The notes under the pieces were generated by a model that was not told the DNA's origin, did no database searches, and worked only from the letters and a program-made list of their open reading frames with translations. A program made the position numbers and the translations under genes. Positions 16,303-26,415 of a stretch of 64,000 nt of DNA are shown piece by piece. The stretch is from Clostridioides difficile CD160 (GTDB lineage: Bacteria; Bacillota; Clostridia; Peptostreptococcales; Peptostreptococcaceae). Position 1 is the first letter of the stretch. Every line of letters begins with the position of its first letter. The DNA is taken from the NCBI RefSeq assembly GCF_000449425.2, contig NZ_AVHW01000099.1:62001-126000 (forward strand). Reading direction: 5' to 3'.

Positions 16303-18672
16303 CTAGAATGTTTGCTCAGTTCTTCCTATTATCTCATCTTGTAGTGTTCTACTTAGATTATTGAAATGGTCACTATACCCCGCAACTCTAACTATTAAGT
16401 CTTTGTAATCTTGAGGATTCTTTTGAGCCTCTAATAATACATTTTTATCAAATACATTGAATTGTATATGATGCCCATCCATATTAAAGTATGCTCTTAC
16501 TAGATTAGCCATATTATCCAATCCTTTTTCACCTTGAACTACTGATGGTGCAAATCTTTGATTTAATAATGTTCCACCAGTTTTTATATGGTCCATCTTA
16601 GCACAAGATTTTATAACTGCTGTAGGTCCATTAGTATCCCCACCTTTTTCAGGTGAAATTCCCTCTGAAACTGGTTTTGCACAAAGTCTACCATTTGGAC
16701 TTGCTCCCATAATTTCACCAAAGTATACATGACAAGTTGTTGGTAACATATCCACTCTATATTCTCCACCACAAACAGTTGGTCTACCAGTTACCTCATT
16801 ATAATATGTGTTGAATATCTCTTGCATTATCTCATCAGCATAATCGTCATCATTTCCATATTTAGGAGTCTTATTTGAAACTAAATTAAGTATAGCTTCA
16901 TATCCTTCAAAATTAACATCAAGTGCTTTAAGTAATGTATCCATATCAAATTTTTTCTTATCGAATACATTATATTTTATTGCTGTTAAACTATCTGTTA
17001 TAGTTCCTATACCAACACCTTGTATATATCTAGTGTTATATCTTGCTCCACCTCTTTGATAGTCCTTACCTTTTTCTATACAATCATCAACTATTGTAGA
17101 CATAAGTGGGCAAGGCATATGTTTTGCACATATATTTTCTATTACAGCATTTCCTTCTATTTTTATATCAATCATATAATGTAATTGCTTTTTAAATGCC
17201 TCAAATAATTCCTCATAAGATTTAAAACTTCTAGGGTCTCCAGTTTTAATACCTATTTGCTTTTTGCTAATTGGGTCATATCCATCATTTAATGTTAATT
17301 CAAGTATTTTTGGAATATTCATGTATCCAGTTAAAACATATGCTTCTTTACCAAAGCATCCAGTTTCAACACACCCACTAGTTCCACCAAGTCTTGCATC
17401 TTCTATAGTCTTTCCAGCTTCCATAAGTTCTTGTACTATTGCTTCAGTGTTATAAAATGCTGGTTGACCCCATCCTTTTCTTGATATTTCACAAGCTCTC
17501 TTTAAGAATTTTTGAGGAGTTTTTTTACTTATTTGAACGTTTGAACTAGGTTGTATCAATTTCATTTCATCCATAACATCAAGTATTATATAACTAACTT
17601 CATTAACACCATCTTGACCGTCTGGATTTATTCCACCAGTGTTTATATTTGCAAAGTCTGTGTATGTGCTACTTTCTTTTAATGTTATACCAACTTTTGG
17701 TGGTGCTGGTTGATTATTAAATTTAACCCATAAACATTCAAGTAATTCTTGTGCTCTATCTCTATCTAACACTCCATTCTCTACATCTCTTTCATAGAAA
17801 GGATTTAAATGCTGGTCAAGTCTTCCTGGAGTAAAAGCATCCCATATATTAAGTTCAGTAGTAACCCCTATATGAACAAACCAGTACATTTGTATAGCTT
17901 GATGATAAGTTTCTGGTTTATGAGCTGGTACAACATCACAAGTTTCAGCAATTAGTAATAAATCTTTTTTCTTAGCTTCATCTGTTTCTTCTTCTGCCAT
18001 TTGTCTTGCTTTCTCAGCATATCTCTTACCTAATATTACCATTGCATCACAAGCTATTGCCATAGCTTCTAAATCAGCTTTCTTATTATATGCATCTAAA
18101 TCATTAAGAAAATCTAATTCTTTTAGTCTTGCTTCTACATCTTTCTTTAAATCTAAAAATCCTTTTTTATATATTGTATCTCCACAAACTGTATGTCCAG
18201 GAGCTCTTTGCTCCATAAACTCTGTGAACATACCTGCTTCATATGCTGCTAACCATTCAGGTGTCATTGCATTTATTATTTTTTCTCTTGTTTGTCTCTT
18301 TTTCCAGAAAGGTATTATTTCTTCCTGTTGTATTTTTTTAGCTTCTTCAGATACACTGAAATTTATTATATCTCTATTGTGCATTACATCTAAATCTTCT
18401 AAAGTATGACAACAAATTTCTGGATATGTTGGTGCTCCATTAGGAGAATCACCTTTTTCACCTACTATTAATTCTCCATCATTTATGCTAAGAGTTCTAT
18501 TCTCTATATAATACTTAAATGATAAAGCACGAAGTACAGGAATTTCTACACTTCCTTCATATTTTTTATAAGCCTCTGTCATAAGTACTGCTCTTTCAAT
18601 AGATATGTGTGGTTCTGCGTTAACACTTTCTTCTCTTAATTTTTTAGTTCTCTCAAAAGTTCCTCTTGACAT
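16303..18672 (-). CDS. hypD: trans-4-Hydroxy-L-proline dehydratase (glycyl radical enzyme)
   Basis: This glycyl radical enzyme removes water from trans-4-hydroxy-L-proline to give 1-pyrroline-5-carboxylate. The preferred start ATG (18672, behind GGGGGG) gives 789 aa; the frame extends to 18714 without a ribosome site. The catalytic cysteine is in GTSGCVETGCFG, near residue 434, and the radical glycine is in VRVAGYSDHF, near residue 765. These positions and the length match the described C. difficile HypD, and proC next door supports it. Older annotations call it pyruvate formate-lyase PflD, but it lacks the Cys-Cys pair of PFL. Its activase lies immediately upstream. Confidence 0.94.
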   Translation of the reverse strand: MSRGTFERTKKLREESVNAEPHISIERAVLMTEAYKKYEGSVEIPVLRALSFKYYIENRTLSINDGELIVGEKGDSPNGAPTYPEICCHTLEDLDVMHNRDIINFSVSEEAKKIQQEEIIPFWKKRQTREKIINAMTPEWLAAYEAGMFTEFMEQRAPGHTVCGDTIYKKGFLDLKKDVEARLKELDFLNDLDAYNKKADLEAMAIACDAMVILGKRYAEKARQMAEEETDEAKKKDLLLIAETCDVVPAHKPETYHQAIQMYWFVHIGVTTELNIWDAFTPGRLDQHLNPFYERDVENGVLDRDRAQELLECLWVKFNNQPAPPKVGITLKESSTYTDFANINTGGINPDGQDGVNEVSYIILDVMDEMKLIQPSSNVQISKKTPQKFLKRACEISRKGWGQPAFYNTEAIVQELMEAGKTIEDARLGGTSGCVETGCFGKEAYVLTGYMNIPKILELTLNDGYDPISKKQIGIKTGDPRSFKSYEELFEAFKKQLHYMIDIKIEGNAVIENICAKHMPCPLMSTIVDDCIEKGKDYQRGGARYNTRYIQGVGIGTITDSLTAIKYNVFDKKKFDMDTLLKALDVNFEGYEAILNLVSNKTPKYGNDDDYADEIMQEIFNTYYNEVTGRPTVCGGEYRVDMLPTTCHVYFGEIMGASPNGRLCAKPVSEGISPEKGGDTNGPTAVIKSCAKMDHIKTGGTLLNQRFAPSVVQGEKGLDNMANLVRAYFNMDGHHIQFNVFDKNVLLEAQKNPQDYKDLIVRVAGYSDHFNNLSRTLQDEIIGRTEQTF

Positions 18673-18676
18673 TTTA

Positions 18677-19585
18677 TTACCCCCCAATCTTAGTATTGAA
18701 ATTACTTGCTTCAAACAGCCTTTTTATTTCTTCTAATTTTTCTTCAGTTGGTCTTTGTAATTCTTCTCCCTCATACTTTTTATAAATCTTATCATACTTA
18801 TGTTTACCAATATTATGATATGGAAGAAGACTTACAGCTTTTATATTCAAAGGCTTTAAAAATTCTATCATTTTTTTAACCTCTAAATTTTCATCATCTA
18901 CATTTACTCCTACTATTAATGGTATTCTTATATTTATATTAGCTCCTAATTCACTCAGAAGTTTGATATTTTCCAATATTAAGTCATTTGATTTTCCTGT
19001 AAATTTTATGTGCTTTTCTTCATCAATAAGCTTAATATCATATAAAAATAAATCTGCACATTTTGCAACTCTCTCATAATTTTCTGACCTTGCATAACCA
19101 CAAGTATCAATTGCTACATGAATCCCCTTTGATTTGCACATATTTATTACTCCACAAATAAAATCCATGTCTTGAGCCATTACTTCCCCACCTGATAGAG
19201 TTACTCCTCCACCTGATTCTTCATAGAAAATTCTATCCTTCTCTATCTCTTTAACCAAACTTTTTACAGAATACTCTTGACCAACAATTTCTCTTGCATT
19301 GTTTACACAATAGTCTAAGCAAGTTTCACAAAATTCACACTTATCTTGGTCTAAACATATTTTTGTTTCCCCTTTGAAGATTGCTTTATGAGGACATATG
19401 TTTATACATGCTTCACATCTTGAACATCTTTCGTCATTATACAAAACTTGTTTTGTATATGTTTGACTCTCTGGATTATGACACCAAACACACTCAAGTG
19501 GACAGCCTTTAAAAAAAACTGTACTTCTTATTCCTGGTCCATCATGTATACTACATTTTTGTAAGTTTATAACTAATGGATTCAT
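18677..19585 (-). CDS. Radical SAM activating enzyme for HypD
   Basis: This enzyme uses S-adenosylmethionine and a [4Fe-4S] cluster to install the glycyl radical on HypD. The radical SAM motif CPLECVWC (CxxxCxxC) lies near residues 29-36. Two further ferredoxin-type clusters follow (CSRCEACINIC near 54 and CEFCETCLDYC near 83), as in GRE activases other than PFL's. A GGE-type motif, VTLSGGEVMAQ, is near 128. Its stop lies four bases before the HypD start, so the two are co-translated. Start ATG follows GGGGTGA. It was probably annotated as PflE. Confidence 0.94.
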   Translation of the reverse strand: MNPLVINLQKCSIHDGPGIRSTVFFKGCPLECVWCHNPESQTYTKQVLYNDERCSRCEACINICPHKAIFKGETKICLDQDKCEFCETCLDYCVNNAREIVGQEYSVKSLVKEIEKDRIFYEESGGGVTLSGGEVMAQDMDFICGVINMCKSKGIHVAIDTCGYARSENYERVAKCADLFLYDIKLIDEEKHIKFTGKSNDLILENIKLLSELGANINIRIPLIVGVNVDDENLEVKKMIEFLKPLNIKAVSLLPYHNIGKHKYDKIYKKYEGEELQRPTEEKLEEIKRLFEASNFNTKIGG

Positions 19586-19886
19586 AATTTTTCACCCCTA
19601 AATAATATCCATTCCATTTTTTCATCTTTATGTAATTTATTTTCATAGGTTGTATCTATGAAAAGCATTTCTACAATTACATAATACTATATTTGTTATT
19701 ATTTTGTCTATATTTTTTTAGTGTTATTAAAAAATTTTATTTTATTATGATATTTATACTGATTTTATAAATTAAATTTAAATATTTATTAAATTTATTT
19801 TTATAAGTAAATATAGCTATATCACATAAACAATATATTATTTTTGTTAATTTAGATATATATACTATAAAAATTAAATAAAAATA
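19586..19886. other. Upstream region of the hypD operon
   Basis: About 300 bp without a gene. It must carry the promoter for the activase-hypD unit on the minus strand. I see many TATA-like stretches but no -35/-10 pair good enough to name. Confidence 0.4.
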
Positions 19887-19912
19887 GAGACTACACTTTA
19901 TCATGTAGTCTC
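19881..19912 (-). terminator. Terminator of the htrA-like gene
   Basis: The stem GAGACTACA with TGTAGTCTC is followed by TATTTTTATTT on the minus strand, just after the protease gene's stop. Confidence 0.82.
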
Positions 19913-19929
19913 CACCTTTCTAGTCATAT

Positions 19930-21009
19930 TTAGAAATTCACATTTATTGTTACTGCTTTTCCGCCTCTATTTACTGTAATTTTTGTACTAGCTCCTTTTG
20001 AGAAAGTATATAACTTTTTATTTAGGTCATTCATACCTGTTATATTTGCATCTCCTACTTTAGTTATAATATCTCCTACTTTTACTCCAGCTTTTTCTGC
20101 TGATGAGCCAGATACTACTTCTGCCACATAAACACCTTTATCAGTACTTAATTTTGTTCCTGTAGCTGCCTCATAGTTTGATACATCTGTACCTTTTATA
20201 CCTAAAGTCACTTTTTCATATTTTCCAGTTTTTATTACTTCTTCAACTATGCTTTTAGCTGTATTAATTGGTATTGCAAATCCTAATCCTTCTGCTTGAG
20301 AAGCTTTTGCTGTGTTTATACCAATTACTTGACCTTTTTGATTTAATAATGGTCCTCCACTATTTCCTGCATTTATACTTGCATCAGTTTGTAATAAACC
20401 AGTCATATTAGTTTTTTCTGTTTGTATAGTTCTATCTAATCCACTTATTATCCCTTGAGTAACTGTTTTTTGGAAATCTAATCCAAGTGGATTACCTATT
20501 GCTATTGATATATCTCCAACCTTTACTTTATCACTATCAGCAAATTCTGCTGGTGTCAATCCAGTTTTATCAACTTTAACTATAGCTAAATCAAGTTGTT
20601 GGTCAAACCATACAACTTTACCTGAAGTTGTTGAACCATCATTGAATAGTACATTTACACTTGTAGCTTGACCATCTGATATAACATGAGAATTAGTAAG
20701 TATATAACCATTTGAATCTACTATGATTCCAGTTCCTACACCTTGTGTTTCAGTTGGTATTGCAAACATATTATTAGTATCGACGCTAGTTGTCGTAATA
20801 CCTACAACAGATGGTGTGGCTTTTTCTGCAACTGCTTGATAAATATTTTGACTCTTACCATCATCATTTACAACTATAGGTGTAGAATTTCCTGTAGTCT
20901 TACTTCCTAAATTGTCTTTAACTAAAATTATTGTTAGTAAACTACTAAGTATTGAACTTATTATAGCAACTAATATTACTAAACTTATACCTTTCTTTCT
21001 TCTTGACAT
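19930..21009 (-). CDS. htrA: Membrane-anchored HtrA/DegP-type serine protease
   Basis: The protein has a short cytoplasmic head (MSRRKKG), one transmembrane helix (about 9-30), then a trypsin-like domain and a PDZ domain (about 260-350). The catalytic triad is visible: His in NSHVISDGQ, Asp in LDLAIVKVD, Ser in NAGNSGGPLL. It should act outside the membrane on misfolded exported proteins. An in-frame upstream ATG (21072) reaches into a terminator hairpin, so ATG 21009 behind GGGAGTGG is the start, giving 359 aa. It is a single-gene unit. Confidence 0.93.
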   Translation of the reverse strand: MSRRKKGISLVILVAIISSILSSLLTIILVKDNLGSKTTGNSTPIVVNDDGKSQNIYQAVAEKATPSVVGITTTSVDTNNMFAIPTETQGVGTGIIVDSNGYILTNSHVISDGQATSVNVLFNDGSTTSGKVVWFDQQLDLAIVKVDKTGLTPAEFADSDKVKVGDISIAIGNPLGLDFQKTVTQGIISGLDRTIQTEKTNMTGLLQTDASINAGNSGGPLLNQKGQVIGINTAKASQAEGLGFAIPINTAKSIVEEVIKTGKYEKVTLGIKGTDVSNYEAATGTKLSTDKGVYVAEVVSGSSAEKAGVKVGDIITKVGDANITGMNDLNKKLYTFSKGASTKITVNRGGKAVTINVNF

Positions 21010-21071
21010 CTCATACCACTCCCTATCTAATATAATATAAATTATCAAAATATATTTTTCCCAATTTTTCA

Positions 21072-21123
21072 TAAAAAAATGAAATCATCTATTTTGAGTA
21101 AACTCTTTTTCGATGATTTCATT
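21072..21123 (-). terminator. Terminator of pgi
   Basis: The 11-bp stem AATGAAATCATC with GATGATTTCATT is followed by seven T's on the minus strand. Confidence 0.85.
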
Positions 21124-21162
21124 ATATTATTTTAATCTTAATTAAACCTTAACTATTTAAAA

Positions 21163-22512
21163 TTATTTAAGTCTTTTTTCTAATTCTTCCTTTTCTTTTT
21201 CATAACCTGGTTTTCCTAATAAGGCAAACATATTTTTCTTGTAGGCTTCTACTCCTGGTTGGTCAAATGGATTAACACCCAATAAATATCCACTTATTCC
21301 ACAAGCTTTTTCAAAGAAATACACTAAATATCCAAAATTATATTCGTCTAATTGAGGTATATTTATTACTAAATTAGGTACTTTTCCATCTGTGTGGGCT
21401 AATAGAGTTCCTTCAAAAGCTTTATGATTAACAAAATCTACAGTCTTACCTGCTAGATAGTTTAGACCATCTAAATCTACTTCCTCTGAATTTATAGTTA
21501 TATTTCTCTTACAGTTTTCAACATTAAGTACTGTCTCAAATAAGATTCTTTTCCCATCTTGGATATATTGACCCATAGAGTGTAAATCTGTTGAAAAATC
21601 TACAGAAGCAGGGAATAACCCTTTATTTTCTTTTCCTTCACTTTCTCCATAAAGCTGTTTCCACCACTCACTCACATAATGCAATTGAGGTTCATAGTTA
21701 ACCAATAGCTCTACATCTTTTCCTTTTCTATGTAAAATTGTTCTAGCAACAGCATATCTATAACTATCGTTACTTTTTAAATCAGGATTTTGAAATGCTT
21801 CTCTAGCATCACTTGCACCTTTCATCATAGCATCAATATCAAGCCCTGCAGCAGCAATAGGAAGTAATCCAACTGCTGTTAGTACAGAAAAACGACCGCC
21901 TACATCATTTGGTATTACAAAAGTCTCATATCCTTCTTCTGTAGCTAACTGTCTAAGTGCTCCTTTACTTGAATCTGTTGTTGCATAAATTCTCTTTTTC
22001 GCTTCTTCTTTGCCATACTTTTTCTCTAAATAATCTTTAAATATTCTAAAAGCAAGAGCTGGTTCTGTAGTAGTTCCTGATTTAGATATTACATTTACAG
22101 AAATATCCTTACCTTCAATTACATCTAATAAATCCATAATATATGTTGAGCTTATATTGTGTCCTACGAAATATACTTCTGGAGCCTTTCTTTGTTCCTT
22201 TTTAAGTCCATTTCTAAATGAATGACTTACCATATCTATAGCAGCTCTTGAACCCAAATAAGAGCCTCCTATACCTATTACTAAAAGAACGTCTGAGTCA
22301 GATTTTATCTTTTCAGCAGATTTTTTTATTCTATCAAACTCTTCCTTATCATAATTTTTAGGAAGGTCTATCCAACCTAGAAAAGTATTTCCTAAACCCG
22401 TTTTATTATGTAACATGTCATGTGCAACATCTACATATGGTTGCATAACATCTATTTCGTTTTGACAAAAAAACTCCGTAGCTTTACTATAATCAAAATT
22501 TATTTTTCCCAT
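21163..22512 (-). CDS. pgi: Glucose-6-phosphate isomerase
   Basis: This glycolytic enzyme interconverts glucose-6-phosphate and fructose-6-phosphate. At 449 aa it is the short Gram-positive form. Signature segments are [12 protein letters not shown] near residue 80, [16 protein letters not shown] near 145, [14 protein letters not shown] near 205 (PGI signature 1 type), and the C-terminal [16 protein letters not shown]. The start ATG has a GAGGG site. A -10 TATAAT lies at 22549-22554 on the minus strand, about 40 bp upstream; I see no clear -35. Monocistronic. Confidence 0.97.
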   Translation of the reverse strand: MGKINFDYSKATEFFCQNEIDVMQPYVDVAHDMLHNKTGLGNTFLGWIDLPKNYDKEEFDRIKKSAEKIKSDSDVLLVIGIGGSYLGSRAAIDMVSHSFRNGLKKEQRKAPEVYFVGHNISSTYIMDLLDVIEGKDISVNVISKSGTTTEPALAFRIFKDYLEKKYGKEEAKKRIYATTDSSKGALRQLATEEGYETFVIPNDVGGRFSVLTAVGLLPIAAAGLDIDAMMKGASDAREAFQNPDLKSNDSYRYAVARTILHRKGKDVELLVNYEPQLHYVSEWWKQLYGESEGKENKGLFPASVDFSTDLHSMGQYIQDGKRILFETVLNVENCKRNITINSEEVDLDGLNYLAGKTVDFVNHKAFEGTLLAHTDGKVPNLVINIPQLDEYNFGYLVYFFEKACGISGYLLGVNPFDQPGVEAYKKNMFALLGKPGYEKEKEELEKRLK

Positions 22513-22554
22513 TTAAATCCCTCTTTTCAGCATATTCGTTTTAAAGAGATTATA

Positions 22555-22934
22555 ACATAAAATATGGGTGTTTTTTTTTAAAATTTGCCACAAAATTATA
22601 CATATATCACCATTTGTTATCAGGAAATCGATTCTTCTAAATACTATAACTATCTATAAATTATAAATTTTTAATCAAATAAAGTTATTAAAAATAGTAT
22701 ATCATCTGTATTTCACAGAAAATTAAAACATGCTATATGGATGATTGACAAGAAATAATGCTTTGTTTAAATTAATTGAAATACAGTTTATACGTCCTTA
22801 CATGTAAATTTAAATAGATTTAAGTTGTAGGTAAAATTTTTATGGAAAAATCTAGTACTAAATTTATGATGCAGTATTAAAGTCTCCTTATTGGAATAGT
22901 TATACAATCAGATAGTTGAATTATAAATAACCAA
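22555..22934. other. Gene-free stretch between pgi and the Na/Pi cotransporter gene
   Basis: About 400 bp with no credible coding frame. A good plus-strand sigma-A-like promoter, TTGACA (22745-22750), 17 bp, TAAATT (22768-22773), points toward the terminator at 22935-22968 with no gene between them, so a short noncoding transcript is conceivable. Confidence 0.4.
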
Positions 22935-22968
22935 TAAAAAAAAACTCTAAACTTATCATTTAGAGTTT
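22935..22968 (-). terminator. Terminator of the Na/Pi cotransporter gene
   Basis: The 10-bp stem AAACTCTAAA with TTTAGAGTTT has a continuous T-run on the minus strand. Confidence 0.88.
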
Positions 22969-23002
22969 CTCTTTCATTTATATTTTAATTCTTATATTAT
23001 TT

Positions 23003-24631
23003 TTAATCATTTCCTAATCTCTTAGCTATAACTTGTTGTGCTATGTTGACAGCATGGTCAGATATTCTCTCTAGATTACTTATTACATCTAAATAAATAA
23101 CTCCATTCTCTATACTACATAGATTATTATTCAATCTATACATATGATTAGCTCTACAAGATTTTTCCATTATATCAACTTGCTCTTCGATTTTTATAAC
23201 CTTGCAAGCCAAATCTACATTATCAGTTCTCATTGATTCTAATGCATAAGTATATGCTGAAACAACCTTATTGTACATAACATCAAGTTCAGATTGTCCT
23301 TCTTCTGAGAAAGAAATATTTGAATCTATTGCAACTTGTGATAATTCAGCTATATTTTTAGCATGGTCACCAATTCTTTCTATATCATTAACTGTGTTAA
23401 ACAAGGTATCCACAACTTCTCTCGAATCATCATCTAAAGGTGCTTTTGAAAGTTTAAGTAAGTAATTCAAAATAGCTTTCTGCAAATCATTGATTAATCT
23501 CTCTCGCCTATATGTCTTGTCTATTTTTTCAGTTGCATGTTCTACTAAAGCCTCCATAGAAGCATTTAAACTTTCCTTAGCCTTTTCACCCATACGAAGT
23601 GTTTCTTTTATCGTATTTGCAAGAGCTATAGAAGGAGTTTCTATCATTCTATCATCTATATATTTAATAGTCTTAGCTTCATCTTCATCTATATCGCCTT
23701 CTTTATCAGGAACAAGTCTTATTGCTAGCTTTATGATAAGCTTTGTAAATGGTAAAAGTATTAAGACAGATATTATATTAAACAGTGTATGTGTATTAGC
23801 TATTTGTCTTGCAACATTACTTGGGTCCCAACTTGTAACCAAGTTTACTACTGGCTTATTTAATAATATTAAGAATATCACCGTTCCTAAAACATTAAAG
23901 ATTAGATGCATCATAGCTGCTCTTCGTGCGTTTTTATTGGCACCAATACTCGATAACAGCGAAGTTACACATGTCCCAATATTTTGACCATAAAGAATTG
24001 GCAATGCTGCTGATAATGGCACTAGACCTTCTGCTGCCAGTGCAACCAACATACCCATAGATGCACTTGAACTTTGTATTATTGCTGTAATTCCAAATCC
24101 CAATAATAATCCAAGTAGTGGATATCTACCAAATGTAACTAGTAAGTCAGTGAACCCTTGATAGTCTCTTAATGGCTCAACTGCCATTTTCATAAAATCC
24201 ATACCTGTAAACAATATACCAAAACCTATAAGTATTTCGGCTATATTTTTTATCCTAGGCTTATTTCCAAATAAATAAAGTATGATACCTATACCTAATG
24301 CTACTGGAGCCATACCAGTTAAATCAAAAGATACCAATTGGGCTGTAACAGTAGTACCTATATTGGCACCCATTATTACCCCAATTGCCTGCTTTAATGT
24401 CATTATGCCTGCATTTACGAAACCAACAACCATTACAGTAGTAGCACTTGAACTTTGTATTACTGCTGTAACTCCTGTACCTACTAAAACTCCCATAAAT
24501 AGGTTACTAGTAAGTAATTTTATTATCTTTTTTAGCTTTGTCCCAGCAGATTTTTGTAGACCTTCTCCCATAAGGTTCATACCATATAAGAATAGACCTA
24601 ATCCACCCATTAGACTTATTATAATGTTCAA
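23003..24631 (-). CDS. Na+/phosphate cotransporter family protein with PhoU-like tail
   Basis: The N-terminal half (about 1-310) has the two inverted Na/Pi cotransporter repeats. Each carries the QSSSA core: GVTAVIQSSSATTVMV near residue 55 and GITAIIQSSSASMGML near 180. The C-terminal half (about 340-540) is a soluble helical PhoU-like domain with NDIERIGDHAKNIAE and SNLERISDHAVNIAQ. It should import phosphate with sodium and sense it through the PhoU part. Length 542 aa is typical. Pho-box-like repeats lie 80-130 bp upstream, matching those at pstS. Start ATG is behind GGAGGAA. Confidence 0.93.
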   Translation of the reverse strand: MNIIISLMGGLGLFLYGMNLMGEGLQKSAGTKLKKIIKLLTSNLFMGVLVGTGVTAVIQSSSATTVMVVGFVNAGIMTLKQAIGVIMGANIGTTVTAQLVSFDLTGMAPVALGIGIILYLFGNKPRIKNIAEILIGFGILFTGMDFMKMAVEPLRDYQGFTDLLVTFGRYPLLGLLLGFGITAIIQSSSASMGMLVALAAEGLVPLSAALPILYGQNIGTCVTSLLSSIGANKNARRAAMMHLIFNVLGTVIFLILLNKPVVNLVTSWDPSNVARQIANTHTLFNIISVLILLPFTKLIIKLAIRLVPDKEGDIDEDEAKTIKYIDDRMIETPSIALANTIKETLRMGEKAKESLNASMEALVEHATEKIDKTYRRERLINDLQKAILNYLLKLSKAPLDDDSREVVDTLFNTVNDIERIGDHAKNIAELSQVAIDSNISFSEEGQSELDVMYNKVVSAYTYALESMRTDNVDLACKVIKIEEQVDIMEKSCRANHMYRLNNNLCSIENGVIYLDVISNLERISDHAVNIAQQVIAKRLGND

Positions 24632-24697
24632 ATTATTTCCTCCTTGTAAAGAGATTACTGTATCTAAAAATTTTTATAACCTATTGTATTTTATCAA

Positions 24698-24759
24698 ATT
24701 ATAGGAGTGATAATGTTAAATTCATGTTAAATATTAAAAAATCATTAAATTTATGTTAA
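24698..24759 (-). promoter_or_regulatory. Pho-box-like repeats and -10 upstream of the Na/Pi cotransporter
   Basis: On the minus strand TTAACA (24754-24759) and TTAATG (24743-24748) form one pair, and TTAACA (24725-24730) with TTAACA (24714-24719) a second, each at 11-bp spacing. A perfect -10 TATAAT (24698-24703) follows ten bases later. This is the layout of a PhoP-activated promoter. Confidence 0.68.
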
Positions 24760-26360
24760 ATTTTTGTATTATTAGTGTATTTTTGTATTATTTTTTCTGC
24801 ACATTTTATACCATCAACTGCTGCTGTGACTATCCCACCTGCATATCCAGCACCTTCACCACATGGATATAGATTCTTAACACTTACTGACTCTAAAGTA
24901 TCCTCATCTCTTACTATTCTTATTGGTGATGATGACCTAGTCTCTACTCCAGTTAAAACAGCATCATACATTGCAAATCCATTCAATTTTTTATCAAGAG
25001 ATATGAATGCCTCTCTCATAGTTTCTGTTACAAAACTAGGTAAACATTCACTTAAATTTGTAAGTGTATATCCAGGTCTATATGATGGCTCAACACTACC
25101 TAAATTTGTAGATGCTTTATTATTGATAAAATCCCCAACAAGTTGAACTGGTGCATTGTAATTTTTTCCACCTAATTCAAAAGCTAATTTTTCATATTCT
25201 TGTTGGAAATGTACACCTGCTAGAGGATTATCACTATTAAAGTCTTCTGGAGTTACATTTACTAAAAATGCACTATTTGCATTTACCTTGTCCCTTGCAT
25301 GTTCGCTCATACCATTTGTAACTATTTCAAAGTCATTTGATGCAGATGCTATGACACTACCTCCTGGGCACATACAAAAGGTATATGCTGTTCTTCCATT
25401 TGAAACATGCTCTATAAGTCTATAATCGGCTGCTCCTAGTCTAGGATGATTGTAAAACTCCTTATATTGTGCTTTATTTATTAAATCCTGTGGATGCTCA
25501 ACCCTAGCTCCTATTGCAAAAGGTTTTTGAATTATTTTTACACCTCTTGAATACAACATTTCATAAGTATCTCTTGCACTATGTCCAACAGCTAATATAA
25601 CTGTATCTGTATCTATTTTTTCAATACCATTTATCATTACAGATTGTATAGAATCATTTGATACAACTACATCAGTCACTTTTGAATTAAACCTAACTTG
25701 ACCACCTAGATTTATTATTTCATTTCTTATATTTTTAACTACATTTTTTAATATATCTGTTCCTACATGTGGCTTATGTGAGTATAATATTTCATCTGGA
25801 GCTCCAAATTGAACTAATTCTTCCAATACTTTTCTGCATCGTATATCTTTTATTCTTGTTGTAAGTTTACCATCTGAAAAAGTTCCTGCTCCACCTTCTC
25901 CAAATTGAACATTTGAATTATTCTTAAACTTTCTAGTTGTCCAAAAATCACTTATATCTTTAGTTCTATTGTCTACATCAAGACCTCTTTCAAGTAGGAT
26001 TGGTTCATACCCCATTTGAGCTAAAATTAAACCTGCAAACAAACCTGCTGGTCCACTACCAATTACTAAAGGATTATTCTTCAATTTTTTATTACCCATA
26101 GTCACATTTGTATATCTGATTTCCTTTATTTTTGTTACATCTTTTATTTTTGAACTGAGTATTTTATCTTCGTCTTTAACTTCTACATCTACAGAATAAA
26201 CAAACTCCATTTTTCCTTTTTTTCTAGCGTCTATAGATTCTTTATATATACTATATTTAACTAAGTTTTTTTCTTTTATTCTAAGCTTCTTAAGTACAAT
26301 ATCTTTTAATAAAGATATATCTTTATCGATTCCAAGTTTTATATTAGATACTCTTAACAT
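24756..26360 (-). CDS. FAD-dependent dehydrogenase-like protein (COG2509 type)
   Basis: The protein starts with a small N-terminal domain (about 1-90, MLRVSNIKLG onward) as in this family. An FAD-binding Rossmann fold follows, with NPLVIGSGPAGLFAGLILAQMG near residue 100 and a second VILAVGHSARDTYEML near 255. The C-terminus holds YPCGEGAGYAGGIVTAAVDG, the FAD-closing motif. The reaction is unknown in the family; members are annotated as FAD/NAD-utilising dehydrogenases. The frame extends to 26462 but that part crosses the terminator of the preceding gene, so ATG 26360 behind GAGAGG is preferred (534 aa). Confidence 0.85.
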   Translation of the reverse strand: MLRVSNIKLGIDKDISLLKDIVLKKLRIKEKNLVKYSIYKESIDARKKGKMEFVYSVDVEVKDEDKILSSKIKDVTKIKEIRYTNVTMGNKKLKNNPLVIGSGPAGLFAGLILAQMGYEPILLERGLDVDNRTKDISDFWTTRKFKNNSNVQFGEGGAGTFSDGKLTTRIKDIRCRKVLEELVQFGAPDEILYSHKPHVGTDILKNVVKNIRNEIINLGGQVRFNSKVTDVVVSNDSIQSVMINGIEKIDTDTVILAVGHSARDTYEMLYSRGVKIIQKPFAIGARVEHPQDLINKAQYKEFYNHPRLGAADYRLIEHVSNGRTAYTFCMCPGGSVIASASNDFEIVTNGMSEHARDKVNANSAFLVNVTPEDFNSDNPLAGVHFQQEYEKLAFELGGKNYNAPVQLVGDFINNKASTNLGSVEPSYRPGYTLTNLSECLPSFVTETMREAFISLDKKLNGFAMYDAVLTGVETRSSSPIRIVRDEDTLESVSVKNLYPCGEGAGYAGGIVTAAVDGIKCAEKIIQKYTNNTKI

Positions 26361-26387
26361 ATTGTTTTCCTCTCTTAGATTGTAATA

Positions 26388-26415
26388 TAAAAAAGCTAGG
26401 GTTATTCCTAGCTTT
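26388..26415 (-). terminator. Terminator after the 105-aa gene
   Basis: The 9-bp stem AAAGCTAGG with CCTAGCTTT and T-run lies at the stop codon of the 105-aa gene, which ends inside its 5' arm. Confidence 0.85.

Noticed and set aside
16303-18672. Pyruvate formate-lyase
   Set aside because: The catalytic site has a single Cys in GCVE context rather than the Cys-Cys pair of PFL, and the proC neighbour and length fit HypD.
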